Origin: Ciona intestinalis
Taxonomy: Eukaryota > Chordata > Ascidiacea > Phlebobranchia > Cionidae
Length of the DNA: 64,000 bases
Reading direction: 5' to 3'
NCBI RefSeq assembly: GCF_000224145.3
Contig: NC_020174.2
Coordinates: 4,779,026-4,843,025, forward strand
A program made the position numbers and the translations under genes. This document shows, piece by piece, positions 44,701 through 59,100 of the stretch. Every line of letters begins with the position of its first letter. The stretch's first letter is position 1. The notes beneath the pieces are model-generated. The model worked only from the letters and a program-made list of their open reading frames with translations, did no database searches and had not been told where the DNA came from.

Positions 44701-47700
44701 AGTAGTTGAATAATGTTCGTGGTTGACTCGGTCACAATTTGTTGAATGTCATTGTGGCAACCCTGGGTGTTAATGGGACGAAATTAGTTTGTGGGTGTAT
44801 GTGTCCTTGGACAAAACACTTACTTACAAATACTTCAATCCAGTAGCTGCTAATTAGATGTCTAAATTGTCAGTCATACAGAAAAACAATTACCCACAAA
44901 GTTACATATGGGGACCATGGGGTGACACGTAAGTGGGCACTGGTTTATGAAACAGAGCACCCGTGTTATAACGACTGTCAATGCCACGCCATGCAAGTAT
45001 TAATAAGTTACATTTATGTATTGATTTGAAATATCCCTATTGTAATTGCCAATTGGTCAAAACAGTACAAAAGGCTGTTAGTGTTGGGTTTGTTAAAGTT
45101 ATTCAAACAACAAAGTATTTTATAAAAATGGAGTGTATAATACTTCTAATATCTCTCTTACATGCAAAAGCCTCGTAATATTGTTGGTCAATTTCTTCGT
45201 AGCCTTTTGAAGTTGCATGAGTAGTGTTGATAACGATGATGAAGTAACGCATACAACATTAGTATGGTGGTGTATGAAGCCAACTATAGACACCACGTTA
45301 CTTATATGTTGGCTTAGATTTAAACAATGCTCAGGGTATAATGCGGACTTGAAGTAATCTGGAAAACAAGGACAAATGGCTGTATGTATAAGTGTTACAT
45401 ATTTTGTCATTTTTTCCAAATATAAGACACCCCATGACGTGCAGGACCTCACCCATGTATAATAGAATGGGCTGTGCCTGTGCATATATAATGTTGGAGT
45501 AATAGGCCAATCTGGCCCAAATCCCAGACACAGTAAACCACATATCCACAAATAAAAAACACAGCAAATCACACAATCTACATACCATCATCTTCCTGGA
45601 ACTTGTGTTGTATTTTTTGAGTGATTGACTTGATTTGTTCGAGTGAAAGAAGCATCTTATCCATGTGTGTGTCTGTGTGTTGCTCAATGCATAACACAGC
45701 TTCATCTATTTGTCTAAGAGAGGAATATTTTGTTGGGTTTGTGCAGCACTGCATATAGTCAACTTAAGGAAATATGTACATAGTACATACTTTATATAAG
45801 ATGTAGGTACTGTTGCTGTAGCTTAGGTACTGCTTAAGAAAAAGGTTAGTTTTTACAAAGCCTACTTTTTACAAAGCTCCACAATGAAGGCTGCATCAAT
45901 GGGACTGTGTTGAGCAATTGATGAATTCTGCTCCTTATGTAATCTCATCAGGGATTGCTGGAGGTTGGGGGAAGCTCGTGCAAGTACAAGGGAAGATAAA
46001 CGACGTTTTAACTTGCGTGAAGTGCGACTGTGGGTATAGGGGCTTGGTTAATGGGGCCGACTTGCTCTTATGGAAAGGCAGGGATATTAGATTAATATGC
46101 ATATTCCATGAAACAAAATTAGTTTTAAAGTATTAATACATCACTCTAAAATTTGAAACGAAACTCTAGCTCTTTAGAATTAGGCTCATTCTTAATAATA
46201 AAATAACTTTCATTCTATTGTATATGGGTGAGGTCCTACAGGGTTGCACACCATGCATCCTAGGATTTATACCAGGATTGGTCGCCAAAAAAATAACAAA
46301 AAATCAACACAACCTACTCACCGGTTCGAGGTGGGGGTGTCGGTTATCTCTGGATTATAAACCTCCTGCCACTCATCTTTAGGATCATAGAAGATATTCT
46401 CTGTCTCCCCATCCCTTCCTCCATCCACCCCTGCATCATTATAGATCTCCCTCATCATATCCAACTTCTCCTCTAGTTTATCAACCGACCACATCGTCCA
46501 AATCCCCAACTTCCTATTCTCAACTCTATAGAGAAATAAACGAATAAATTTTACCGATTTTTGCAGTTTTTTGTTACAAACAGAACTAGAGATTTTTATC
46601 ATCTTTTCATTTTATACCAAAATTTATATTCTTAACCTAAAAATGAATATTTAAAAACCATACTTTTTATTAGGTGGGCCTATACTGTGTTGGCACCAAG
46701 TGTGATATAGATCTAAAAGAGATTTTCTGCTAATTGTATGATCTGAAAGGAACGAGGTCTCAAATAAAAATGTGTTCAATTATGAAATCAACATTACCAA
46801 GATATCAAATAGTTTTTGAAATATTGACGTTAAACCTTTTACAATAAGAAAAAAAACCTGTAAACTTACTTAATATTAATAACAGTTTCCCCATCTTTCT
46901 CTACATCATGCCTGCTAAAGTTTGTTTCTTTCTTCCACTTTCTACTTATGTTGTTAGCTTCTTGTAGAAGGAGTGAGATACGTAGTGGGCTAGATGATTG
47001 ACTGGCAATCACTGGGCTGTCAATTATCTCTGGAATATACAGAGTGTTTTACGTGTATTTTATTCATAGATACATGAAAATAATTGTATTTAACAGCATT
47101 TATTATGTATTTTATTCAAAGATACTCCTTAAAATAAAAAATTCTTTAGTCTGACCCTTCCATATATATTGGTCTATAAATATAAAAAAAACAAAGAAAC
47201 AAAATTGTCAGCAATGTGAATCCACTTACTGAATGTCTTAGTTTTATTCTGCAGCCTTTCCATGTCTCGTGCTAGTTTACGAGATTCTTCTTCTAAATCT
47301 GCGAGGACTTGAGCTTTCAATCTACTGTGGCAGGTCTCCTACAGTAAGCGGTATAGAGATTACATCAAAGATAATAGTTAAGCTTAATCTGGTATCCTAA
47401 TCTAAACTGTGGACCCTATCAAAAGATAAAGGGTAAATATGCCAAATTTTAATGGGTCAACTGTGACCAAAATCCCATATGGAAAAGAATGTTCCACGTA
47501 CATATATTGGGCCTATACAATGTAGGGGTGATGGGACAACTCTACCCCAAAATTCTAGGTCCTACGCAAGTACCTTACCTATAAACAAATAATCCAAAAC
47601 TCACTCTTTGTTCTTCCAACATCTTTTCCTCCATCTCTTTATTCCTCCTCCCAGCATTCACCATCATCTCAAGCGACTCTTTCTCTTCTTTTATCGTCTC

Positions 47701-50700
47701 CAGCTCCTGTTGGACTCGCTTGCCAGCTTTCTGTGATACAGAAGGAAGTGAGATAAATAAAAAATAACTTCTGATAAACTTACGAGTTGGGCTTGCAGGT
47801 TATCTATGGCTGATTGAAACTGACTCCTCTGTGTTGATATTTCCACCTCAGCTTCATGCTTAGCAGCTTCAATCTCGCGTAACATTTCACGTTTCGATCG
47901 AAGTTGAGCTTCTTCCATCTCCGCCTGCATTCTGTGAAAAAATTTGAGTTTTTTTTAAAACTGGAAAAATAGCAGACAGTTCTAAAAAAGTTAATCAACG
48001 CATTTTTTGGCATACTTTAGTTTAAATTGCAGAATTATGCATTTACTTCAAAAATCCTATGTAATTATAAATGCACTTACATTTCTATTCTATACGTATT
48101 TTGTCCAGATCGGGCCAAGAAAAAACCAAACATTTACCTGTCATTTTGTATCTGTATGAGCTCGGACTTAGCGAACTCAAAGTCCTTTCTCTCCCCTGAC
48201 CCTCTCTTCTTCATGCCAGACTTAATCTCAATTGGGTTGTTCAGTCGGAAGAAATGTTCACCTCCGATTACCACTCGGTCTCCCTGGAAAAAAGAAAGGA
48301 ATATATTGGGTGACGTTGTGTTGTTAGCTATTAAAAACAGTGTCCTGATGTTGTTGCAGGTGTAACGTAATAACGCTTTTAATAAATTAATAAACGTAAA
48401 GATGAGCCGAATGACAGGGAAGCACAAATTGAAGGTAGAATCTTTCATGGCAAAAATTAGAAAAAACCGTTGTTACGGCCACACGACCAGTCATTTACAA
48501 CTAAAAATGGGCTAAAAATAACACACACGAATAACTTATAAAATTGAAGTCAAATCTTACATGGTGTAAAGTGACAGGGTTAGTTATAAGCTCTCCATTC
48601 ACATACGTCCTTGCATCAGCTATTGGTTGGATTGATACTTTCTCATTGGTGTTAGTTATCTTACAATGATGGTCTGCTATCAAGGCACCAGATAACTGGA
48701 TGTCGCATTCACCACCTTTCTGTCCAACACTGTATGAAAATACATGTATTTAACACTAACAGCAGTTATTATGTATTTTATGCATACATACATCATAAAT
48801 AAACTACGTACAAGAATTTTTTTTCAACAGCATTATTACTTCCATACATAAAGGGTTACTAAAACTACATAAACTGTTATGTTGTCGTATGCAAAGGCTA
48901 GACAGGAGCAACTAACTTTTGATGAGCTGCCAAGGGAAGATCTTCTATTCATTACCATTATAGCCCTTGTTGCCCGAGACAGGCTTCATATTTGGTTAGG
49001 TCCATACAACAACACCATTAACATTCTATTATCACCCCAAACCTTGTAGTTCCCCTCTTAATCATATACAACAACAACTCGGATAGTTGGGGGTCTTCAT
49101 TCAAGTTGACGAGGTTTGGAAGTCGGTTGTCAACTTTGAACGACACACCTGCTCTCTGTGGGAGTAGGTAGGTTAATATAACAATATACATACTAATGCA
49201 GGTACATGGTTTTAGCATAGACACCTAACATGGGTATGCATCTATGCACTGGAATTGATTATAATAACCCATGTGAATAATCTGTGTGCACATAATTGGT
49301 AATATTGCACAAACTCTATGATGTGTGGAGAACTCTATACTTTGACTTTATTATTTTGTATAGACACCTAACAGCATGGTGAAAGCTGGTCTTGGTGTAA
49401 AACTTAGATGGTAAAACTTATGACGTCTAACAATAAACACTACACCCATAAAACCAACCTTGAGTTCATTAATCTCCTCAGCTTTCCTCTTCTCACTTTG
49501 CTCCAACCTCCTCCTCCATTGCTCCTGTACCTCCATCTTCTCTTGGTCCGCTGCACTCAACCTCTGCTGAAGAGCCGCAACCTCCCGTAGTGATGCCTGG
49601 TACTCCTCAGGAGCAATCTCCGTTTGACGATACGCCTCTTTCAACTTCAGGATCTCAGCTTTCAGCTCTGCAAAAAAAACACTTAAATTAAACCTGAAAA
49701 TATATTGTAGTGGCTTTTGGGGTAATAGGTCAACTTTGGCCCAAATTTCACCCCCTCGGCAGTTGCAGGGAGTCACCTTTATATAATAGAACTGTTACAT
49801 CAGAATTTTAGAATGAAAATTATGAGTTACAAATAGATGCATATTGGGACAGAAAGAATAATTTCAATATTTTACTAAAACTAAAATTAAACTTGGCCAA
49901 CCAAGTGTAATTAAAACACACTAAGAATAATCCTTACCTCGAATAACTTTTGCATTAGGATCCTCATTAACCTTTACCAAGTTAACAATGGTACGAGCTT
50001 GTTTAGCATATCGTAATGTGCTTAGTGTTTCCTCAATATGAACATTAGCAGGGCTGATGGTGGCAATCATGGCTGTGCGTGAGTTACCACCCAAACTCTC
50101 ACGAAGTATCCTGATGCGAATGAATAAATAAAAGCAATGAATAGTTGTGTAGGTATAGTTAAAAAAGCAAGGGCTATAAGACTACTAAGCAACTCAAGAA
50201 TATAAGCAAAATTGGGTAACATTAAAATACCAGCTAAACTAGCAGAACTTATCAATAAAAAAATCATTAGTTGTACTAAACATTTTACACAACATGCATA
50301 ACTGACCATGTAAGCGTAGAATCTCGATAAGGAATGAAAAGTTGTTTCCTTCTTTTTACAGCAAGTTTAGATCGAGCTGATAAAGCTGAGATCACTTTTC
50401 CCAATGTTAGTAAAGATGTGTTGATGCTCGCCCCTTCCTGTTAAATAAACACATAATTTTTCACATAACTATGAGTCTATGACAGCATAATCGCCATTAG
50501 ATCTCAACCTACCACAGCAATTTGCTGCATGTGCATTTTAAGAATGCAATGTCAAAAAAACAATTTCGAATGTGTGTTAAACGGTTAGTTAAGCAGCAAT
50601 TTTTAATTATACCCCAGTAGCAAATATGTCATGATAAATGTATACATATTTTGAAAATTTAATTCATATAATTATACGTATTTTAGTTATATTTATACAA

Positions 50701-53700
50701 TATAATATTATTTTATTGGTACATCCAATACAACATAGTATGTAGTTTTTATATCATGGAAATACAGAATTCATTAAAACAAAACAAACTACCTTTAATC
50801 GTTGGCCACTAGTAGCTGACTTAGACAACCGTTCAGATCCAGCAAGATCTACCAAGTTGATTAAACTTCTCTTCACTGTTTCATGTTTCTGGCCTTCCAA
50901 ATCCTCGACCTTAGCAATGTGATGAGTTAGTTGGGGGCAAAGTTTTTACAAAAATTATTAATTTATTTGTATTTATTATTCTATCTGGGTGAGGGCCTTT
51001 GTTGTGGCATACCATGTTACCTGGAATTTAGCCAAGAAATTTCTATTTACAATTTAATTTAGGAGGTTCTATGATCAGGCACAACCTTGGATCTGGTAAT
51101 TACACCAGAGTTGGTCATGAGATGGTAATTACTTACTAAAAAATGGTACATATTAAAACATTGAACTAAAGAATAAATTCAAACAGTGAAACATAATAGA
51201 CCATTAATCATAGCTAGGTAAATTGTGATTATGTCAAAATGTTGATACTTATAACAAAAGTTAGTAAGACACTTACTGTTGTTTCTTCCATAGTAATGGT
51301 GAACACTGAATGAGAGCGACTACTTTTATCATTCATCCCCGTAGCAGCAGTCGCTCGTTGTCGATTACCGACCTCCAACCATGCTTGGACATCATTGAAC
51401 GATGTAACAATGAAACTAGAAAGTAGTTTGTTACTTCTGCTACCAAGAATAAAGTAAAATAGTTTTTATTTGTCTTATATATTTTAATTTGGTCCTGACA
51501 AAGAAATCCCTTACATTTTTTTAATTTAAATCGTTTTAATTTAAATCGTTTTGTCAGCCATATGGCAAGACTTTATCAGAGATTGATCCTACAACACAAA
51601 GTATATATTTAAATATATATGCGTGTTAAAGACAAAGTTGGAATAAACTCTCTGTTTTATACACCAGATAGGCTGAAAAGATATTAATCTGGAAAGTCTA
51701 TCTTTGATAAATCAAGTCATGACTCATAGGCTACTCCATTGACATAAGTACATCTTAGAAGTTAGAAATATCAACTCTTGGAATTTAATTCATGACTGTT
51801 TACATAGGAAAGGGTATTTGAAGTAATAATAAAAAAGTGAATGAACAATGTAAATAATGGCAACGCAAACAAAGTGCTCTATTATTAACTTTACTGAGCA
51901 ATGAGCATATATTCTATCACTCATGTGTTGAAACTATTTAAAGTGACATTAAATATGTAACATACACAGTCATAACTCTGGGTAACACCCTACTTTTGAA
52001 ACAGGGGTGACAATGACATTGAAAAATTTTCACCTTTTTAGTTCAAAAGTTTACTGATTAATGCAGTGTAGAAAAATGTACAGTGGGCCTACCTACCCTG
52101 GTTTAGCGTATATGGTTTGAAGCTTATTATTAAACTCACATGTGTGGGTTTACCAACCCTCATATATCATAGTAAATTAAAAGCAATGTTGAGTCCACTT
52201 ACTTTGAAAGTCCTTCAACATAAGGGCCATGGTCTGGGTGTTCTCGCACACGCAACTATCAAAAAACATGATTTTATTAAATGATATATTTATGAACGCC
52301 TTCATATTTTTATGGAAATGTTTCATTGCATGAAGCATTTGTTAAACTTTTTATTGAAAATTAATGCTGAGTGACTTCTAATACATAAAACCAACAGTGT
52401 ATAATTACATCGATATTTGATATAAGACAAATTGACAAGCCTAAAATATTCAGTAGCTCATAGAAGAATAAACCAAATTTATAATCCTAAATATTCTAAC
52501 TATTAAAATATAACCATATATTTGCAATAAAATACCATAATAGCCAAATTTAAATTAGTAATTTAGTACAACTTTTGTACATACACTTACATTTGGTTTC
52601 GCAGCAGCATTATCCACGTCTGCTACTGAGTTGGAGTTAGCAGATGAAGTCAACAGATCATGAATCTTCTCGTTATATATTTCAAAATAACTCACTTGGA
52701 TGTGGTAGCTTATCTAAAGTAAAATTAAATTAGCCTATTCATTAAAAAAACTCGAAGCTTATCTAAGAAGATAAAAATTTAATTTTCCCCAGCTGTGTAA
52801 GTAAATAACAGGATTTCACCCGGCTATTATGGTAACTATTTTTGTAGGAGATAAATTATAGCAATTAGCTGGGAAACATGGAAAAATTGGTCAACACTTA
52901 CATTTTTCTGTCGCTGTGACTTTTTACGAGCAGTAGAAAACATCTCGTCGCAAAATCTTGGGACTAATCCACTGTCTTCACCCAAACCCATGATGCTGAA
53001 AATGACAAGTTATTATAAGTGGATAGTCAAGATTATCATACTGTTAAAAATGCTGAAAACGATTTAAAAAAGATATGACGTCATTGAGGTTCAGAACAAA
53101 ACAAAAGATAGGCTACTCAAGTCTTTGGATTTTACCACCATTCTGGTTTAGCATTTAAAAAATCATTAAATTGATTGCAAAATATATAACTCACGTGTAA
53201 GATTTCCCACTCCCTGTTTGTCCGTAAGCAAACAAACAAGTATTGTATCCGTCGAATGCTGCGCTTAATAGGGGCTTGGCTACTTTCTGATACACTACTT
53301 TTTGTGATGCAAACTCACCTAGAATACAGAATTATAAATGAATGAATAAATGTAACTTCTTATCCTCACTAGCCGGAAAAAAATTATAATCACAAAGGTA
53401 AACTAAATCCATTTGTAGGTGTAATATTTTTTAATGTGTAGTAATATTGCTAAATACAGTAAAACTATCACTAAATTGCAGTAAAAAAGCAAAAAATATA
53501 TGATATCATCCCTTTTACAAAATTTACCCATTACACCAACATAGGTTGACATAAAGATTTATTCCTTACCATTCTTTTTGTCTGTTGACCAGAATGAATA
53601 GTCGTACACAAACGCATGTTCTGTTGCGCCATCTTTAACCACAGTTTCATTGCCATTCATGTAAACTGCTTGCTTTGATTCCTCTTCTATTTCCCTGTGA

Positions 53701-55019
53701 GAATACAGAAAGTAAATACTTTAGTTTTGTTCAATGAGGTTTTTAACAAATCTTACCTTTGACTAAAGGGTCGTACTCTCACAGCAACAGTGACGCTGAA
53801 ATCTTTTGCACTTACATCTTCCAAGCATACTGTGACAAAGTAAACACCAATTCAAAAACATAATGTACCACTGCTTACACATAGGACATAGGCAAACCGA
53901 ATTAATGCTATAATACCTGTATGATAATAGCAATACAATTATCTGTCCATACGACACATACATATGTAAAACTACACATTACCTGATTGGCGACTTTTCC
54001 TTCTACTCAGGTTACCGAATGACTTTTGATCAAACACACTGATTAAGCTTTTGCGAACAGGTTTCACAGCAGAATTCACTTCCGTTTCTTTTTTCACAAG
54101 GTTTGGTTTACCAGTTGACTCCTGTGAAGATTAAAGTAAGAGAAATGAGAGTTTTGCACATTTGCAGTTATAATTATGCATGATAGGCCAATGTGCTACT
54201 AGATTAAAAAGTTAGTCTTTTTACATTTTTTTGCTGCAAACCCAAAATGTTGTGCATTTTTTTAAAAACTCTTCATTTGTCATACCATGGATCATACAAC
54301 AGATTTACCTGCAGATTATGCACAGCATGCCGAACAACATCTTTAGGGATTTTCTTATAACTTGGGCTAGACGCAGCGGCTGTATCAAACGTAACTTTGT
54401 TTGGAAGGTGCAATAACGGGCTTTTACCAGTAACAGGAGCAGAGATTGGTCTTCCTGGTGTTACAACTTTTTTTGATGAACTTGGTGGTGCTTTACGTTG
54501 CTTAGGAGATTGGGCAGTTGCGTTCATTAAGGTCTTGTTTTGGTTAATATGGGTTGAATCATGAACTTGGGATTTGCGAGGTGACGAAGCAAGCCCATCA
54601 GCAGTTTTGCCCAAAAACATGGCGGCAGATGAAGTTCTTGGTCTTGACACTTTCTGTGGTTTTGATTCTTTTTCTGACCCTTCCTTCGCAGCTGAATTTG
54701 ATGCCATTTTAGCTTTAGAAACTGATTTTAAGGGACTGTTTACACCCTTTTGCTCCAGCTTGTCTTTTGTACTACCTTTTCCAGCATGACCGGAACTTGT
54801 CATATTGACTTCCAACTTACTGGATATAAGGACAGGCTTAGGCAACAGCCTAGCCTTAGCACTTTCATTTTTCACCTTTGTTTCATTGCTTGGTTTTGCA
54901 GCAACTTGTGATTTCAATTTGATTACTGGATGAGTAGTAACATTATTATTTTCTTTGTCAATTTTTAGCACTGTTTTTTTACCAGCTCTTTGGTGCAAGG
55001 AATGTGCTGAACTAGACAT
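41707..55019 (-). CDS. KIF14: Kinesin-3 family mitotic kinesin KIF14 (1624 aa)
   Basis: Plus-end microtubule motor needed for cytokinesis, working with PRC1 and citron kinase. Thirty-one phase-consistent exons: 55019-54309, 54121-53983, 53829-53757, 53694-53570, 53318-53195, 52995-52902, 52713-52591, 52255-52203, 51415-51277, 50909-50793, 50437-50307, 50110-49938, 49667-49459, 49155-49043, 48729-48561, 48283-48138, 47931-47784, 47730-47605, 47338-47230, 47029-46870, 46525-46322, 46027-45866, 45713-45586, 45358-45162, 44762-44616, 44287-44183, 43984-43904, 43126-42979, 42645-42435, 42292-42206, 41929-41707. A basic disordered N-terminus leads to the motor at about residues 285-665: P-loop [13 protein letters not shown], switch [11 protein letters not shown], switch II VDLAGSE. 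The KIF14 signature [17 protein letters not shown] and an FHA domain (about 740-870, with [15 protein letters not shown]) follow, then coiled coils. The C-terminal half aligns with KIF14 ([18 protein letters not shown], then PKDEWQ). Length is close to the human protein. Confidence 0.95.
42008..42125 (-). repeat. Interspersed repeat family A (KIF14 intron)
   Basis: ATGTAACTCATAGGGGGCAC, AACAGGACACCCGTGTATAT, GTGCCGTTGCCCTGCTATGC and GAGTTACATTCATCC. Confidence 0.6.
42750..42855 (+). repeat. Interspersed repeat family A (KIF14 intron)
   Basis: AATGTAACTTTTCTACC, AACATAGGTGTTCTGTTTCA, then GTTGCCACGTATGTAACTTT and GATTGTTTTTCTGTA. Confidence 0.6.
44880..45020 (-). repeat. Interspersed repeat family A (KIF14 intron)
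   Basis: AAACAATTACCCACAAAGTT, GACACGTAAGTGGGCAC, GCACCCGTGTTATAACGACT, ATGCCACGCCATGCAAG and AAGTTACATTTATG. A long copy with both halves. Confidence 0.7.
45425..45535. repeat. Interspersed repeat family B (KIF14 intron)
   Basis: GACCTCACCCATGTATAATA, then GCATATATAATGTTGGAGTA, TAGGCCAATCTGGCCC and AAATCCCAG. Confidence 0.55.
46205..46280 (-). repeat. Interspersed repeat family B (KIF14 intron, opposite orientation)
   Basis: TTCTATTGTATATGGGTGAG, GTCCTACAGGG, CCTAGGATTTATACC and AGGATTGGTC, read on the plus strand as the reverse of other copies. Confidence 0.5.
47500..47590. repeat. Interspersed repeat family B (KIF14 intron)
   Basis: TATACAATGTAGGGGTGATG, GGACAACTCTACCCC, AATTCTAGGTCC and AAGTACCTTACC. 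Confidence 0.55.
49712..49785. repeat. Interspersed repeat family B fragment (KIF14 intron)
   Basis: GGCTTTTGGGGTAATAGGTC, AACTTTGGCCCAAATTTC, then CACCTTTATATAATAGAAC. Confidence 0.5.
50985..51115 (-). repeat. Interspersed repeat family B (KIF14 intron)
   Basis: ATCTGGGTGAGGGCC, GGAATTTAGCC and a second relative near 51085-51115 with CACCAGAGTTGGTC. Diverged. Confidence 0.35.
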
Positions 55020-56106
55020 CCTGTATTTTAAAATAGAAGTTTTGTTTATATGTACGTAAGTTTGTTTTACGGTAATTTTGCTTGAATAAATAAAAAAAGT
55101 AAAAAGAAATGCTCCACTGTAATGTAACTATTTGTTTTCCATTGCCTAAATTAATCCAGCGTTATTACAGCTGAGCTAATACGCCATTAAATAATAATAT
55201 ATATGGCTCATTTTGTTACAACTATAAAAAGGTAAACGTATGCTGTATCAAACTGCAACTTGCTCATCCCGTTTACCATACAAATAATGAAAGTTGTGGT
55301 AACTTTACGGCATTAAATTTCATGTATTAAACTAAACTAAACCCTATGTTCAATGTACACAATATTGTCTGGTAACCTAGCGCTTACTCAAACAAAACTC
55401 GCGCTTTCGCTATGTTGTCACGTGATAGTCGTTTGACCAATGAAATTAGAGTGAACTCGACAGGCGGGGATTTCGATTTGTTATGCTGTTGAATATGAAT
55501 GAATGTAACTTATTTATCCCGGTTTTCTGGAGACGTTAATACGTTTTACATTTACAAATCTTGTGTTTATGTTGGTAACGGGTGTATTCAACTAGTTTAT
55601 TTTAAACTGCAGACTGATTTAATCTGTTGCATGGATGTTGTTTGTTTTATTACCACATGTAAAGAGATTAAAACCAATATTTGGCACATGCTACATTTTC
55701 GGACCTTACTAAACAACTACAAACTAAAAAAATATCAAACTGGCCGTATATTGGTCTCTGCTCCAATAAGGTTGTTTTGGTGATATACACAGTTAACTTA
55801 TATAAACACTCATACATTTCTAGAAATTCTCTCCAAGATATCTTATTAACTCTTCATTAAAGAAATCAAACAAAACAATAATCAACAGCATTTTATATTA
55901 ACACAACAAGAACTAGTTCAATTTAACACAAAATTATGCAATTATTAATCATAAAACTTTACATAACTTGAACTCCTATTTAAAAATTAAAATCACAGTA
56001 AAAATTTTAAAGACTTAAGTGCAAGTAAGCTGATTTGGGTTTTGACCAATATACCATAAATTTCTTTATCTCTTTAACTACAGGAACAAAGCTCAGATTG
56101 AATATA
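55020..56106. other. Intergenic between KIF14 start and the hydrolase-like gene stop
   Basis: Contains the KIF14 5' region on the left, a partial family A copy at about 55495-55530, and AT-rich DNA that is probably 3' UTR of the next gene. No further gene seen. Confidence 0.45.
55419..55441. promoter_or_regulatory. Candidate KIF14 promoter motifs: E-box and CCAAT box
   Basis: CACGTG at 55419-55424 and CCAAT at 55437-55441 lie about 400 bp upstream of the KIF14 start, in a locally CG-richer patch (CTCGCGCTTTCGC just to the left). CCAAT boxes are common in G2/M gene promoters. Assignment is by position only. Confidence 0.3.
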
Positions 56107-59100
56107 TTAGGTATAGAAGCAGGTTTTCGAATGTACAGACACACGAGTTGTACCACTGTCAGGAACTGTGCATGATACACTGACCAAGTTTGTGTTCAAG
56201 AGAAAATCCATGGTTATTACCTAAGAAAATAACTTGATTTAGCTCTTTGAAAACTTTAACGAAGACTAAAATATAAAAACAACGAGGATAAGGGAATCAA
56301 AAGGAAAACAACTGTCAATAAAACACGCTATATGAATAAAAAGTATCGGAAGGAGCATCAGTTTAAAAGGGTGGCTGTTGAACCCAACATGTGTAATGAT
56401 AAAAGATTAAGTATAATTGAACAATTGCATTTACCTCTGTTGGCTTTCCTTGTAAATCAATGAGAAAATTACCATCTTTTATTTCAACACCTGTAATTCT
56501 TCTGGATGAAACTGGAACCCATTTTTCTCGCTCCCCAAGTATTACAAGGGTAGAATTTCTACAAATAAAATGTAGATATTTTTAATTTATAATACATTTC
56601 AAACTGTAAAAAAAATGCAAAAACCTGGTTAAGTCCTTGTGTAAGGTGGCCGAAGATACACAAAATGTCCGTCGTTATAACATGCTTATAGATAAAAATG
56701 AAACACAAATTTTATATATTGACCATAACATAAAACATAAGCATTTAAAAGCTCTCTGTTTACCCCATTGAAACAACTGGAGACAAATGCCATAGCTGAA
56801 AATCTTTAACACCACATTTAGGAACAGATAACATTCCTGTGGCATCTACATCATATATCTTGGTATCCGTACCAGGGTGACCTTGAAACGCTTTGTACAT
56901 TTTGGTTTCCATCTAAGATGTAAGAATCATATAAATTTAAATGCTGTTTTGTCTGCATTTTATACCTGGTTTTCATACAAAAACTTACATTTATTTTGTC
57001 CAAGTACATTGCAGAGGGTGCCACACTGTACTCAGATGTGGTCAAATCAGTAATCAACACTATACCAAACCTTAGCATGAACTGCTTGGCAGATGAATAC
57101 ACATGTATGTCTGAGTATGTTGTATAAACCTCTGCTTCAGCATTTGCTGCCCCTAAAACATTAAATACGTTTTTCCAACAATTGCAGAACATGAACAACT
57201 TTATACATTCAAAAATGAATGTAACTTATTTTTCCTTACATGGCAGGTCAACGACAGTCTTATAACACAGGTGTTGTGTTTCATACACCTTGTGCCACTT
57301 ACAAGTTACTAGAATAAACCAATTAAAAACAATAAAAAGTACTTTTGAATATGATTTGTTTAGGCAGATCGGTGTAAAACGCAAACTAAGAGGTTATTTT
57401 CCCCTTTTCATAGTTTATTTTTTGTTATTTATATTTAGTTATATGTTCTTCCTTTTACAAACTATATATATTTCTCTTTCCATACCTTCCATAGCAGGGA
57501 AAGCAAGTTTCAAAATTGTTTCATCTGTTGAGGTTATTGGTCTAGATGGTTTTAATATTAAACCATCAAGTCGACAACATTTCATGAGAAGGTTCCTATC
57601 GGTATTTCCTTTGATAAAGAATTAAAAATCAACCAGAGTTATAGATTTATCGAACAATGTTTAAGGCTGTTAGAGAAAAAACAACTTATGTTATACATAA
57701 ATGGCTCATGAATGTTTAAAACAATGACTATATTTTGTCTCTTTGGTTGATCAGGAAGATTACGGAAAGTACAAAAGGGAAAAGATGGGAAGTAGCTATA
57801 TCGACAGTCAATATAACACATATTAGTAACTTAAAATTAGACATTATACAATTTATAACTGTTTTAACCTGTGGTGCATAAAACATTAAACAAATTCCAT
57901 AAACCTACCAATTCCATCACTTGGACCTACTGGACCTTTGCTGAGAGTAGATATTGCTGCTTGTAGTGCAGTATTGGGTTCTGTAGATAACCTGTATGGT
58001 GAACCAGATTGTACAGTTGTGGTCCAGAATGTGTCTTTGTATGGGGCAACATATAGGGCATGAGCAAACATGGAGGTTACACCAATCTTCCACTGACTGT
58101 TACCAGGGTGATAGTCTCCACTAACTCTGGCCTGATGGGTAAAAAGAAGCAGTTTAATGCTAAAATATTTGCTTGAATTCAGGTTTGTAGTAATACAAAC
58201 TTACAAATGCCTATACACAATGTGATACCCAAAATTTATCACACATCCTCAATAATAGCAGCGTCAAGCCCTGAACCGGTAACCTCTGAGCTAGCAGCAG
58301 GTGCGTTAACCACTGTGTCATGGCACTGGATAAATGTACAAAAACACTTTCAAGAACAACCGGCAAACCTGTGTGACAGCCTGTATTTCAACACTCTGCA
58401 TAATATGACGTGGAAGTGCCATACAATATTGTATTGTGACATCACACTCTGAAGCAGCCTCACCCATCTCCTTCAGCCAGTTGTTCGCAACTGTCACGTT
58501 ACTTCTTGTTATCTGTGGTATAATGGATGAAACAACTTTTAGCTGTGGTTTTCATACTTTACACATTTCTGATGTAGGATCACCAGGAAGTGTGTAAAAC
58601 TTGAAAAATAGCACCAAAGGCATTTACACAAAAGCATATATAAAGTTTGGATAAACATATACAATACTATACGCCACACCAACCTTAAGGTCCAAAAACT
58701 CTCGATCCAACCAATCTTGCTCATAAGTTATAAGACCCCAAGTTTTGCTGGACCTAATCAAGTCTTTCCAGAAGTTCTAGAACCATAAGCAAACACTGAT
58801 TGAGAATTTAAAGTAGTTAACATTTGGGTGGCAAGAAAATAAAAGAGTGTCAGATTATGAGTTGCACATTATCCCGGTTATAATCTAATGGAAAATGTTA
58901 ATGACAGTCAATTAAATTTTTGTTAACACAGCAAAAAAAATACCGTGTCCGCTGGAATAGCCTTTTCTGTTTCCACATAGAAATTATATTTTCCCCCATT
59001 CTGCTTTGCATATGTTGTATCTGAGGACCAATATCGATTATGGGCAACCACAGGAAAACCAGTGTCTTCATATAATTTGCTGCAATACAAAATATGTAAA

